Shown: positions 47,545 to 56,780, numbered from the stretch's first letter. The stretch: DNA of 64,000 nt from CAINVV01 sp963663675 (GCA_963663675.1 OY760498.1:434001-498000), one strand, 5' to 3'. The notes: a model not told the origin generated them from the sequence alone. Program-made: numbers and translations.

Positions 47545-47837
47545 AAAAATGATAAAAAAAAGAAATCTCCTGTATTGAATAAGTTAAGATACTACATTGG
47601 ATATATTCATAATTATCCACTTCAAAATAATCACACCGGGAAATCCTCCGGTAATTTCACTAACCGTTGAGATCCAATAGTACAGTGCGCAACATGCATG
47701 AAATCAATGTGTTGCAAAATAGCGACTCATGATATAATCCTCATTATCAAGCACTTACGAAAATGGCTTCCGTGGATTTGTAATTTTACCTGCAAGCTTT
47801 AAAATAGTAGATTTCAATATTTTTTGTACTTTTGATT

Positions 47838-47897
47838 CAGGCAATGAGGTCTGCCTTGAACCGCCTGTTCTAATGAACAGGATAATGACATCTACCG
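47838..47897 (+). promoter_or_regulatory. fluoride riboswitch (crcB motif)
   Basis: The sequence shows the crcB-motif layout: AGGCAATGAGGTCTGCCT, the pseudoknot-forming GAACCGCC, the stem CCTGTTC/GAACAGG (47864-47881) and the closing ATGACATCTACC. It lies directly upstream of crcB, the classic target. Fluoride binding is expected to switch the downstream genes on. The 47545-47837 stretch in front carries the promoter; nothing else was recognised there. Confidence 0.92.
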
Positions 47898-47902
47898 ATT
47901 AG

Positions 47903-47920
47903 AAATTATTAAAATAATTT
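47903..47920 (+). promoter_or_regulatory. hairpin at the crcB start, candidate expression platform
   Basis: AAATTATT-AA-AATAATTT, a perfect 8-bp stem ending one base before the crcB ATG, is followed by few T residues. It sits where a translational or weak terminator switch would act, 6 bases after the riboswitch core. The mechanism is inferred. Confidence 0.45.
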
Positions 47921-47921
47921 T

Positions 47922-48299
47922 ATGGTAAAGTCGTTGATGATTGTGGGGTTAGGTGGATTCATTGGTACAGCCGGCCGGTTTTTAATTTCCCGATATTTTC
48001 AAGTTCATTATACTACTTCATTCCCATGGAGTACATTTTTGATTAACATTATCGGCTGCTTGTTAATAGGTATTATATATGGCATTTCTGAAAAGGGTGA
48101 CCTGCTAAGCGCTGAAATTCGGTTATTTCTTGTGGTTGGAATTTGCGGAGGGTTTACGACCTTCTCAACTTTCTCGAATGATGCATTTTTGCTGTTACGG
48201 CAACAGGAGTTACTTCCTTTCGCACTCTACACTTCCCTGAGTCTCCTCCTTGGTCTGTTTGCTGTATACGCCGGACGAATCATCACTAATCTTTTTTAA
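47922..48299 (+). CDS. crcB: fluoride channel CrcB/Fluc
   Basis: 125 aa with four membrane helices. N-terminal GLGGFIGTAGRFLISRYFQ, the TFLINIIGCLLIGI helix and the signature GICGGFTTFSTFSNDAFLL with the pore Phe/Thr/Ser residues are all present. Fluc forms an antiparallel dimer that lets fluoride leave the cytoplasm. It is the first gene behind a fluoride riboswitch and ends one base before the DUF190 start. Confidence 0.97.
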   Translation: MVKSLMIVGLGGFIGTAGRFLISRYFQVHYTTSFPWSTFLINIIGCLLIGIIYGISEKGDLLSAEIRLFLVVGICGGFTTFSTFSNDAFLLLRQQELLPFALYTSLSLLLGLFAVYAGRIITNLF

Positions 48300-48300
48300 T

Positions 48301-48663
48301 ATGGAAAATTATGCAAAAGCAGGAATCCTAAGAATCTTTGTTAGCTCAACTGACCTTTTTAATCACGAATCTTTGTATGAGCACATTGTTTTCCAGGCTA
48401 AGAAACAAGGAATAGCCGGAGCGACAGTTGTCAGGGGAATTTTAGGATACGGCGCAAGTTCCGTAATTCATTCCTATAAATTCTGGGAGATAAGTGACAA
48501 GGTTCCGACAGTTGTTGAACTAATTGACGATTCAGAAAAGCTTATTTCTTTTTATGAAGGAATACGCGAACAACTTGAATCTATGAAATACGGATGCCTG
48601 GTCACACTTGAATCAACTACTGTATTACTTTACAAGCATGGGCAAAAAAAAATGTTTGGATGA
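48301..48663 (+). CDS. DUF190 protein
   Basis: 120 aa from the ATG at 48301; an in-frame GTG start at 48250 would overlap crcB and add a non-homologous leader. It has the PF02641 pattern: LRIFVSSTDLFNHESLYEHIV, GIAGATVVRGILGYGA and IHSYKFWEISDKVPTVVELID. DUF190 proteins have a ferredoxin-like/PII-like fold and often follow crcB, suggesting regulation of, or help with, fluoride export. One base separates it from crcB. Confidence 0.95.
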   Translation: MENYAKAGILRIFVSSTDLFNHESLYEHIVFQAKKQGIAGATVVRGILGYGASSVIHSYKFWEISDKVPTVVELIDDSEKLISFYEGIREQLESMKYGCLVTLESTTVLLYKHGQKKMFG

Positions 48664-48705
48664 CCTGATATAGATTCTTTTTATTTTACCTAAAAATAAG
48701 ATTAT

Positions 48706-49398
48706 ATGAATTTTACACATGAAGTTGAAGGTATGATCTGCGTCGCACAGGGCGCAATTCACGGATCGGCTCCAATTCCCGAAGAAGGCAGATGGGTAAA
48801 GGCCAAAGAGGTTAAGGATATTTCAGGATTGACTCATGGAGTGGGTTGGTGTGCACCTCAACAGGGTGCCTGCAAACTTACCTTAAATGTAAAGGAAGGG
48901 ATCATTGAAGAGGCCTTGGTTGAAACTATTGGCTGCTCAGGGATGACACATTCAGCCGCAATGGCCTCAGAAATCCTTCCCGGCAAAACCATCCTTGAAG
49001 CACTCAATACCGACCTTGTCTGTGATGCTATTAACACTGCCATGCGCGAATTGTTCCTCCAAATTGTTTACGGAAGAACCCAAACCGCATTTTCTGAAGG
49101 TGGATTACCTATTGGTGCCGGACTGGAAGACCTTGGGAAGGGATTGAGAAGCGTAACCGCTACCATGTATGGAACAGTTGCCAAAGGTCCGAGATACCTG
49201 GAAATGGCTGAAGGTTATGTTACCAAAATCGGTCTGGATGCTGGTAACGAAATTATCGGCTATGAATTTTTAAATCTTGGACGGATGCTTGACATGATCA
49301 AAGCCGGGACTGATGCTGGCGAATCACTGAAAAAGGCCTCAGGCAAATATGGCCGGATGGAGGATGCAGTTAAAGTAATTGACCCACGTAAAGAATAG
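48706..49398 (+). CDS. NifU/IscU-like iron-sulfur scaffold protein
   Basis: 230 aa. The family resembles IscU/NifU-N scaffolds. Candidate cluster ligands are in GWCAPQQGACKLTL (near 47-56) and IGCSGMTHSAAMASEIL (near 77). A third Cys is in LVCDAIN. The C-terminal 100 residues (EGGLPIGAGLEDLGKGLRS onward) go beyond a classical IscU. This form is found next to GGGtGRT genes in other anaerobes and Bacteroidota (from memory). It starts 42 bp after DUF190 with no hairpin in between, so it is likely part of the fluoride-riboswitch transcript, and lies 12 bp before the GGGtGRT gene. Confidence 0.85.
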   Translation: MNFTHEVEGMICVAQGAIHGSAPIPEEGRWVKAKEVKDISGLTHGVGWCAPQQGACKLTLNVKEGIIEEALVETIGCSGMTHSAAMASEILPGKTILEALNTDLVCDAINTAMRELFLQIVYGRTQTAFSEGGLPIGAGLEDLGKGLRSVTATMYGTVAKGPRYLEMAEGYVTKIGLDAGNEIIGYEFLNLGRMLDMIKAGTDAGESLKKASGKYGRMEDAVKVIDPRKE

Positions 49399-49410
49399 GA
49401 GAAAAAAGTT

Positions 49411-50403
49411 ATGCCATTATTTGAAAGTTACGATAGAAGAATCGATAAAATAAATACCGTTCTGCAATCCTACGGAATTTCTTCCATCGAGGAAGCACGA
49501 AAAATCTGCGAAAGCAAAGGGGTCGATGTATACAAAATTGTAAAAGACATTCAACCTATCGCCTTCGAAAACGCTATGTGGTCTTACATTGTGGGAGGAG
49601 CCATTGCTATTAAAAAAGGACAAACCATAGCTGCCGACATTGCAGCCTCTTTGGGTGAAGGCCTTCAGGCTTTCTGTATTCCCGGGTCTGTGGCTGATGA
49701 CAGGAAAGTTGGTATTGGGCATGGGAATCTGGCAGCCATGTTGCTGCGTGAAGAAACCAAATGTTTCTGCTTCCTTGCAGGGCATGAATCGTTTGCAGCA
49801 GCAGAAGGAGCCATTGGAATTGCCAAATCGGCCAATCGTGTGCGCAAGGAACCCTTGCGTGTCATCCTGAACGGATTAGGCAAGGATGCCGCTAAAATCA
49901 TTGCAAGGGTAAACGGTTTCACTTATGTACAAACACAATTTGACTATACCACCGGCGAACTGAAGGTAGTTGCCCGTACTCCCTATTCTACAGGAGAAAA
50001 GGGAAAGGTAAACGTTTACGGTGCTGATGATGTGAGGGAAGGTGTTGCCATTATGCACCAGGAAGGAGTGGATGTTTCCATAACGGGTAACTCTACCAAC
50101 CCTACACGTTTCCAGCATCCTGTGGCCGGTACCTACAAGAAAGAGTGTATTGAGCAAGGTAAAAAGTATTTCTCCGTAGCCTCAGGCGGAGGAACAGGGC
50201 GAACTTTGCACCCGGATAATATGGCAGCCGGACCTGCCTCCTACGGAATGACTGATACCATGGGACGAATGCACTCCGATGCTCAGTTCGCAGGATCTTC
50301 TTCCGTTCCTGCACACGTTGAGATGATGGGATTGATCGGCATGGGTAATAATCCAATGGTCGGTGCATCAGTTGCTGTAGCTGTGGCAATATCGCAGGCC
50401 TGA
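49411..50403 (+). CDS. GGGtGRT protein
   Basis: 330 aa. It contains the family's defining string GGGTGRTLHPDNMAAGPASY and the flanking TDTMGRMHSDAQFAGSSSVPAHVEM. The N-terminal half is alpha-helical (RIDKINTVLQSYGISSIEEA). Gly-rich loops follow (GGAIAIKKGQTIAADIA, GIGHGNLAAMLLREE). This is a recognised family (named for the motif) of unknown function that travels with NifU-like scaffolds. It is the last gene of the operon, ending 14 bp before a strong terminator. The conserved His/Asp/Gly loop could hold a nucleotide or metal; that is inference. Confidence 0.9.
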   Translation: MPLFESYDRRIDKINTVLQSYGISSIEEARKICESKGVDVYKIVKDIQPIAFENAMWSYIVGGAIAIKKGQTIAADIAASLGEGLQAFCIPGSVADDRKVGIGHGNLAAMLLREETKCFCFLAGHESFAAAEGAIGIAKSANRVRKEPLRVILNGLGKDAAKIIARVNGFTYVQTQFDYTTGELKVVARTPYSTGEKGKVNVYGADDVREGVAIMHQEGVDVSITGNSTNPTRFQHPVAGTYKKECIEQGKKYFSVASGGGTGRTLHPDNMAAGPASYGMTDTMGRMHSDAQFAGSSSVPAHVEMMGLIGMGNNPMVGASVAVAVAISQA

Positions 50404-50416
50404 TAATTTTAGGTTC

Positions 50417-50453
50417 AAAAAAAGATTGACTGGAATTTGTCAATCTTTTTTTT
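50417..50453 (+). terminator. rho-independent terminator of the fluoride operon
   Basis: AAAAAGATTGAC (50419-50430) pairs perfectly with GTCAATCTTTTT (50439-50450) around an 8-base loop, with three further T residues. It defines the 3' end of the crcB to GGGtGRT transcript. Confidence 0.9.
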
Positions 50454-50663
50454 GAGAAATTTTAAAAGTGCGGCCAATGATATCATTGATAATCTGCAAC
50501 TTAGCAATATGTAATGATGGATATAAACACGAATTGGCAACAAAGCATAAAAATGTAGATTATCATGGTACTTTCACTCATGCATCTGGTATTTCTTGTA
50601 GACTGGACTTAATCTTCATTATTTTAGCATTTTAAAAATCATTTTAATTCATTTGAGAATTTA

Positions 50664-50710
50664 TTTGGAAATTTAAAACAGATGTTTTATCTTTGTAAGT
50701 AATTACTTAC
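50664..50710 (+). promoter_or_regulatory. Bacteroidota-type promoter with palindromic operator for the RND operon
   Basis: A -33-like TTTG (50664-50667) and a -7 TATCTTTG (50688-50695) fit the TTTG/TAnnTTTG consensus with 20 bases between. The 16-bp perfect palindrome GTAAGTAATTACTTAC (50695-50710) overlaps the end of the -7 element and the expected start site, 4 bases before the tetR ATG. This is ideal for repression by the TetR protein. Confidence 0.8.
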
Positions 50711-50714
50711 ATAC

Positions 50715-51305
50715 ATGGAGCATTTAAGTACAGAGATAAGACAGGAACAAATCAAGCAGGCAGTTCTTGATATCATTTTCACCGATGGACTAAAAAATCT
50801 TTCTACCCGAAACCTGGCAAAAAAAATTGGGTTGAGCGAAGGGACAATTTTTAGACATTTTGCTACCAAGCAGGATATTATATTGTCTATCATAGCTGAT
50901 TTTCAAAATGAACTAATTGGTTCTTTGCGCACCATTGCCAGTTCAAAAGCTGATCCGGAGCAACGATTGCATGATTTTCTTTGTACGACGGTCAGATATT
51001 TAACCGACAACAAAGGGATAACTATTTTACTTTTATCTGAAGCCTCACACAACAATGATACTGTGCTGAAAAATAAACTTCAGCAGATATTTAACAGCCA
51101 AAAGGAATTGTTTAGTAAAATTATCCTCGATGGAATTGCTATCGGGAAGTGGGACGAGGGCATTTCAGTTGAAAGCCTTGCAACGCTTTACATGGGGATT
51201 CCGGTATCAGTCAATGTTAACCTGGTACTTAGTGGAGGAGAGCTGCACCTTGACAATTTTTGCAGTAAAATGATGCAATTATTGCTCAAAATTCTGAGTA
51301 AATAA
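50715..51305 (+). CDS. TetR/AcrR-family repressor
   Basis: 196 aa. The N-terminal helix-turn-helix is RNLAKKIGLSEGTIFRHFATKQDII at about residues 36-60. The C-terminal ligand/dimer domain is helical and divergent (LLLSEASHNNDTVLKNKL). It is the first gene of an operon with an outer-membrane channel, adaptor and RND pump, so it probably represses the whole operon and releases on binding a pump substrate. The leader is nearly absent: the operator palindrome ends 4 bases before the ATG. Confidence 0.93.
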   Translation: MEHLSTEIRQEQIKQAVLDIIFTDGLKNLSTRNLAKKIGLSEGTIFRHFATKQDIILSIIADFQNELIGSLRTIASSKADPEQRLHDFLCTTVRYLTDNKGITILLLSEASHNNDTVLKNKLQQIFNSQKELFSKIILDGIAIGKWDEGISVESLATLYMGIPVSVNVNLVLSGGELHLDNFCSKMMQLLLKILSK

Positions 51306-51321
51306 AAATTTTGGCTATAAA

Positions 51322-52638
51322 ATGAGTAATCACTTACTTACTAAATATAAAATGATGGTTAAGCATGTAATGGTTCTTCTTCTTTTTCCTGTTCTCCTTC
51401 ATGCACAGGGAATACAAAGAGTTGGTGAACTCTTTGATTCGCTCAAAACGCATCCTGCGGCTATGAGTGATGATAAGCGGATAGAACTGGCAATGGCCGG
51501 GCAGACTATGGCTTATAGCAGGTTCTATCCCAATATCGAGCTTTTTGGAAAGTTTGATTATGCCTCCACAGCTACCGGAATGCTGCCGGTTCCGCCAAAC
51601 GACCTGATAGCAATGGTCAAAGACCCTTTAGTGGGGCAACCCTTTAGTGAAAACATCTTCAGATTGGGTGCGACGATCTCCATGCCAATTTTTGTTGCTT
51701 CAATTTTCCCGATGGCAACCAAAGCAAAAATGATGGTGCGTTCTGCCCAGGACCAAAAGAATATCAATTTGCTGAAGAATGAAGCAATAATTGTCGGTGC
51801 CAATGCTAATCTTTTGTACATGGAGGCATTGGATCAGTCACTAACGAAGAAAAGGGCGTCCTTGCAAAAAACCAGGGAGTTTGTTGTAATAAAAGTCAAT
51901 AATGGCAGGGCTCCTGAATCGTCGCTTCTCAACATAGACAATGGAATCAGTCAGATTGACATTATGAAAAATGACCTTGCTATTCAACGTGAAGAGGTAG
52001 TTTCGCTCATTCAGTCATTGACCGGCGTTGCACTCATGGCCCCGGTGAAAATGGAGCAGATTGGCAATTTTAAAGATGGTGATTTAAGGGCACTTGATCC
52101 ATTGCGCAACAAGGTTGAAGCCGATCGGTTGGGATGGAGAGCAGAAAAGGAGAAACTTCTTCCTTCATTGACATTACAAGGTAGTTACAACAACAATTCG
52201 GCTTTGTCCTATAACAATGCTCAGCATTTGAATAACGACTATAGCACCATCGGCGCGATTTTAAAAGTTCCATTGTTTGCCAAAGATCAATATGCACAGA
52301 TCAGAAAAAGCAGGATGGATTTTGAAATCTCCAGAAATGACCTAGAAAGAATGAGACTTGAATTAAGTTCACAAGCAACACAGTTACAAAACAGCCTCCG
52401 GTTACTCGATAACTCACTTCAGCTGTATGACAATAGCGTAAAGGGGAAAGAGCAGCTTCTCGCCATTGCAAAAGTTAGTTACCAGTCTGACCAGTTGTCG
52501 ATGGAAGATTACCTTAAATACGAGGATGATTTACTCCTTGAGCAATCAAAACTGTATAAGACCCAGGCCGAAAAATGGCAAACGCTTATGAAACTTAGTG
52601 TAATATATGGAAATAATATAGAGGAGATTGTAAAATGA
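51322..52638 (+). CDS. TolC-family outer-membrane efflux channel
   Basis: 438 aa (428 if the Met at 51352, MMVKHVMVLLLFPVLLHAQ, is the true start; the signal peptide fits either). Two long helical halves with OEP repeats are visible: SRFYPNIELFGKFDYAS, ATISMPIFVASIFPM, LPSLTLQGSYNNNSA and AILKVPLFAKDQYAQIRKS. The last gives the paired beta strands plus coiled coils of TolC. It forms the outer exit duct of the RND pump encoded next. Its stop overlaps the adaptor start (ATGA). Confidence 0.93.
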   Translation: MSNHLLTKYKMMVKHVMVLLLFPVLLHAQGIQRVGELFDSLKTHPAAMSDDKRIELAMAGQTMAYSRFYPNIELFGKFDYASTATGMLPVPPNDLIAMVKDPLVGQPFSENIFRLGATISMPIFVASIFPMATKAKMMVRSAQDQKNINLLKNEAIIVGANANLLYMEALDQSLTKKRASLQKTREFVVIKVNNGRAPESSLLNIDNGISQIDIMKNDLAIQREEVVSLIQSLTGVALMAPVKMEQIGNFKDGDLRALDPLRNKVEADRLGWRAEKEKLLPSLTLQGSYNNNSALSYNNAQHLNNDYSTIGAILKVPLFAKDQYAQIRKSRMDFEISRNDLERMRLELSSQATQLQNSLRLLDNSLQLYDNSVKGKEQLLAIAKVSYQSDQLSMEDYLKYEDDLLLEQSKLYKTQAEKWQTLMKLSVIYGNNIEEIVK

Positions 52639-53684
52639 AAAAGAAAACAATAGTTTGGATTGTAGTCGTTGTTGTGATACTCGCTGGAGCAGTTACAGTG
52701 GTTAAAAAAGCGAAAAGGAGAGATTCTGATGCTCCCATTGCAAAAACTTACTCGATGGTTGTTCATACCATCAAACCAGAGCTCAAAGGGGTTACCCTGA
52801 CCCTTCCGTACCTGGCAATCGTTCAGAATGATGAAGATGTAATTCTTGCCTCTAAAATATCAGCGCGTATTGAGTCCCTAAAATCCATTGGCACAGTAGT
52901 TTCCAAGGGGCAGGTTGTTGTCAGTCTGGATAATACCAATGTAGAAAGTGGAATACAAAGTATCAATGCTCAAATTGCTTCTGCCAAGACAGGGTTGAAA
53001 AATCTGCAATCCGCTCATAATAGGACGCTTGAACTAATGGCAGTAAAAGGGGCCTCTATTGAGCAGTCGGAATTGGAAGAAAGTCGGATTGTCGAAGCTG
53101 AATCTAAAATTGAAGCTTTAAATCAAAGTATAAACGATTTGGTCAACAATCGTTCTTATGCTACAATCACAGCACCTACGTCAGGAATTATTTCGAAGTC
53201 GATGCTGAATGTTGGTGACATGGCAATGCCCGGCCAACCCATTGCCATCATCAGCGCCAAGAGTGGTTCTTACCTCAAACTCAGTGTTCCGGCCGACCTG
53301 AAGATTTATGGTGTTACGATGAACGGCACAAGTTACAGGACAGTTCCGTTAAACAGCACATTTAATAGTCTGGCAGAATACAGAGTGATTAACAATGACC
53401 TTGTACTGATGACTGGTGAGCGGGTTGAAGTAAATGTTGAAATTTTCAAGGGCATCGCAATCAAACTTCCGTTTGATGCAATATTAAACAGGATGGGCAG
53501 AAGTTATGTGTTTGTAAAAGATAACAACAAGGCAATTGCCACTGAGATTAACATCATCCAATCGGGCGAAGACGGAATTGTGACAGATAACAACCAGCTT
53601 TCCGGGAAAGAAATTGTAGTTGAAAAGCAAGATATTCTGCTCAAACTTTTATCCGGCATTTCACTAAAAAGTAAGGAGGAATAA
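52635..53684 (+). CDS. RND efflux periplasmic adaptor (HlyD/MFP family)
   Basis: 349 aa. An N-terminal membrane anchor (TIVWIVVVVVILAGAVTVV) is followed by a barrel-sandwich/lipoyl half-motif (ASKISARIESLKSIGTVVSKGQVV), a coiled-coil hairpin (about 100-165) and the second lipoyl half (YATITAPTSGIISKSMLNVG). A beta-barrel and a membrane-proximal domain complete it. It links the inner-membrane pump to the TolC protein. Overlaps tolC by 4 bp and ends 3 bp before the pump gene. Confidence 0.94.
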   Translation: MKKKTIVWIVVVVVILAGAVTVVKKAKRRDSDAPIAKTYSMVVHTIKPELKGVTLTLPYLAIVQNDEDVILASKISARIESLKSIGTVVSKGQVVVSLDNTNVESGIQSINAQIASAKTGLKNLQSAHNRTLELMAVKGASIEQSELEESRIVEAESKIEALNQSINDLVNNRSYATITAPTSGIISKSMLNVGDMAMPGQPIAIISAKSGSYLKLSVPADLKIYGVTMNGTSYRTVPLNSTFNSLAEYRVINNDLVLMTGERVEVNVEIFKGIAIKLPFDAILNRMGRSYVFVKDNNKAIATEINIIQSGEDGIVTDNNQLSGKEIVVEKQDILLKLLSGISLKSKEE

Positions 53685-53687
53685 ACC

Positions 53688-56600
53688 ATGTTCGATTATT
53701 TCTACAAACGGCCGTATCTGCTTTTTTCCCTGATATTCGGTTTTTTTATCATGGGAGTGATGGCGCTGATAACAATGCCCAAAAATTTATTCCCCGATTC
53801 AACGCCGCCCCAGGTAATAGTAATTACAAAGGTCCCAGGAGCAACTGCACAGGTGGCAGCCAATACGGTATCAAAACCCATCGAACAGGAAATTTCCCGG
53901 CTGGGGCTTCTGACGGATGTCAGTTCGGTCAATGTTGCCAATTTTTCCATCGTTAAAGCTGAATTTAAATATGAAAAGGGCCTTGATGCAGCTGCTGTCG
54001 ATGTGGCTAATGCCCTCTCAATTGCCAAAGGAAACCTTCCTGTTGATGCCAATCCGGCCATTTATACTTCGGGTGATTTTACACTACCGGTCGATGTGAT
54101 CTCGATTTCGCCAAAAACTGATGATGTTTCTTTGGGGGATATACGTAAGATGGTGGATGGATTCATCAAGCCTTACCTGCTTAGTAATCCTGAAATTGGA
54201 AATGTTGAAGTTTTTGGAGGTTACGAAAGTTCCATTAATGTTGAAGTTGATCCATTTAAGGCAAAACGTTACAATGTTGATTTCGACAAGATTGCAAAAG
54301 CGATTCAGGTACTTAACCGCGATATACCTATTGGATTTGTAAAAGGAGAAAACAATTTTTACACCATAACCTTTTATGGTGAAAAAGATGAGATAGAAAA
54401 ATTAAAACATATTAATGTCCTTCCCAATGTTATGCTGAGCGATGTGGCCAATGTGGAATGGGGCTATAAAAAACGCACCAGTGGCTATTTTGGTAACGGG
54501 AAGCCTGCCATTGCCCTGGCGATTCAACGTACTCCGGGCGGCAGTGTATTAACGGTGAGCAACGCCGCACGGGCTGAAATGGAAAATCTGCAAGCAAAAT
54601 ATCCAAACTTTAATTTCGAAATTTCGGATACCCAACGTTCTTTGATTGAACTGGCAAATGATAACATGCTGGTTGCGCTTCGCGATGCAATATTTTTCAC
54701 CTTACTGGTTATCCTGTTTTTCATTGGCAATTTAAAAGCGATCGCCGCTGCTGCTATAACTATTCCCATGGTTTTTTTCTCGACCATGGCCATTATCTGG
54801 TTAACCGGCGGAAGTTTGAACATTGTAATTTATACTGCCATAATTCTTGCCCTTGGACTGCTCACCGATGACGCGGTGGTGGTGCTGGAGAATATAGAGC
54901 GGCACCTCAAAGAATTGAAGCAGGATTTACCAACTGCCATCCGTTTAGGTACAAAAGAGGTAATTCAGCCTATCTGGTCCGGGACCGTATCCACCATCGT
55001 AATTGTTGCTCCATTGATGTTCGTCGGTGGTTTTCCGGAGAAAATCTTTAAACCACTCATTGTCACACTGATTATTGCATTACTGATATCATTCTTTCTC
55101 TCCATTACTTTAGTACCAAGGCTTCTGGAAATGTTTTTTAAACGTGGACACAACAAAAATAAAATTGAGGAATGGTTCGGGCGATTGTACAATAATTCGA
55201 TGGGTCGTATGGTGGAGCCTTATGTAAGCGTGATCCGCTTTTCAAATGGCAAAAGGAGAATACTTCGCCGTGTAATGCTGTCTGCAGGTGTTTTGTTGCT
55301 ATTAATAGTAAGTCTTAAAACCATTATGCCAATCATAGGTAAAGATGCCATGCCGCCAATGGATACGGGAATTGTTAAAGCACAAATTCAGTTCAGCTCT
55401 AACGAAACTGTAAACAGTGCTGAAGAAAAACTGGGCCCTTTTTTAAAATGGCTTCACAAACAGGAATGGGCGGATAAAAGCTCTGTCGCTTTTGGCAATG
55501 AAATGGGAGTTCTGAGTCTTGGAAGTGGAAACTTACCTTCTGAAGCAACCATAACAGTAAACTGCGTGGATAGATTTAGCCGAAAATTAAGCATATGGCA
55601 AATTGAAACGATGATCAGGGACACACTTTCTCATTTGGAAGGAATCAAAAGAAACGATGTGTATGATTTTGGAGCAACGGCACTTTCTACTATCAAAGCT
55701 ACTTTGGATGTCAGGCTTAAATCTCCCTATGTGGATGGTTTGGCTGAAAAATCAAAAGAAGTGAAAGATGCATTGGCCAATGTAAAGGGGTTAACCTCTG
55801 TTTCAACAAGCTGGGACAAAGATTTCTCCGAAATTGCACTCAATATCAATGAGAATACAGCGTTGAGCTACGGAATTACCCCCTATGAAATTGCCAGTCA
55901 GATTTTGGCAAAAGGTCAGGTGGTTGGGTTGAATGCCAATCTGCAGTCGCTCAACACACAGCCGGTTACGCTTTATTTCAAGGGAAAGTTCAGTGAGAAT
56001 GAACAGACTTTAAGACTTTTACCCATCAACACCCCATTGGGCGATATCCCGCTCGGACAACTGGCAAAAATTTCAAGGAACCTGACTTTTGCCAAGATAG
56101 AGCGTGACAAAATGATGTATAGCGTGGATATAAATGGCTATCGCTCCGGCCGACCTGTTACTCATATCACTGAAGACGCGGAATTGGCGCTTAAAAATAT
56201 TAAGAGTAATGACGATGTAATACTCTCACAGGAAGGCGATATATCTCAGATCAATGACAGTTTTGGCCGTATGATAAAGGCCATCGCCCTGGGAATATTC
56301 CTATTGACCATGGTACTTATTACCATCTACCGCTCGGTAAGGATGTCGCTCATCATGATTTTGGTGTTACCACTTTCAATGATTGGCGCTGCCTGGGGCA
56401 TGTTGCTTTTCAACAAACCAAGCTGTATGCCAAGTTTGCTGGGTATTCTGCTCTTGTTTGGCATAATAATAAAAAATGCGGTTTTACTCATTGATTTCTA
56501 TCAAAAGCACCGGGAGAGCGGTGAATCAGCTTATGACAGTGCCATTGAAAGTGTCAGGGTACGTTTCCGACCTGTGATGATGACTGCCTTTGGAACAATA

Positions 56601-56780
56601 GCAGGAATGATACCAATTGCCCTTGAGCAAGCCGTTGGTTTGGAACGACTTAGTCCGTTAGCTGACGTTGCGATTGGCGGATTATTGATTGGAACATTAC
56701 TTACCTTGATATTTGTTCCTATGTTTGCTTATGTAGTTGATAATAAAAAAGTTAAAGTAAATTATGTCATTGAAAACTAA
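53688..56780 (+). CDS. RND-family efflux pump
   Basis: 1030 aa with twelve membrane helices and two large periplasmic loops. The helix-4 proton-relay pair is Asp394-Asp395 in GLLTDDAVVVLENIERH. Other landmarks are an N-terminal MGVMALITMPKNLFPDSTPPQVIVITKVPGATA-like entry, SVNVANFSIVKAEF, and the C-terminal GIIIKNAVLLIDFYQ and RFRPVMMTAFGTIAGMIPIAL. The length and DD pair fit either the hydrophobe-exporting or the metal-exporting branch. The N-terminal domain lacks an obvious metal relay, and the TetR control favours organic substrates. Confidence 0.95.
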   Translation: MFDYFYKRPYLLFSLIFGFFIMGVMALITMPKNLFPDSTPPQVIVITKVPGATAQVAANTVSKPIEQEISRLGLLTDVSSVNVANFSIVKAEFKYEKGLDAAAVDVANALSIAKGNLPVDANPAIYTSGDFTLPVDVISISPKTDDVSLGDIRKMVDGFIKPYLLSNPEIGNVEVFGGYESSINVEVDPFKAKRYNVDFDKIAKAIQVLNRDIPIGFVKGENNFYTITFYGEKDEIEKLKHINVLPNVMLSDVANVEWGYKKRTSGYFGNGKPAIALAIQRTPGGSVLTVSNAARAEMENLQAKYPNFNFEISDTQRSLIELANDNMLVALRDAIFFTLLVILFFIGNLKAIAAAAITIPMVFFSTMAIIWLTGGSLNIVIYTAIILALGLLTDDAVVVLENIERHLKELKQDLPTAIRLGTKEVIQPIWSGTVSTIVIVAPLMFVGGFPEKIFKPLIVTLIIALLISFFLSITLVPRLLEMFFKRGHNKNKIEEWFGRLYNNSMGRMVEPYVSVIRFSNGKRRILRRVMLSAGVLLLLIVSLKTIMPIIGKDAMPPMDTGIVKAQIQFSSNETVNSAEEKLGPFLKWLHKQEWADKSSVAFGNEMGVLSLGSGNLPSEATITVNCVDRFSRKLSIWQIETMIRDTLSHLEGIKRNDVYDFGATALSTIKATLDVRLKSPYVDGLAEKSKEVKDALANVKGLTSVSTSWDKDFSEIALNINENTALSYGITPYEIASQILAKGQVVGLNANLQSLNTQPVTLYFKGKFSENEQTLRLLPINTPLGDIPLGQLAKISRNLTFAKIERDKMMYSVDINGYRSGRPVTHITEDAELALKNIKSNDDVILSQEGDISQINDSFGRMIKAIALGIFLLTMVLITIYRSVRMSLIMILVLPLSMIGAAWGMLLFNKPSCMPSLLGILLLFGIIIKNAVLLIDFYQKHRESGESAYDSAIESVRVRFRPVMMTAFGTIAGMIPIALEQAVGLERLSPLADVAIGGLLIGTLLTLIFVPMFAYVVDNKKVKVNYVIEN

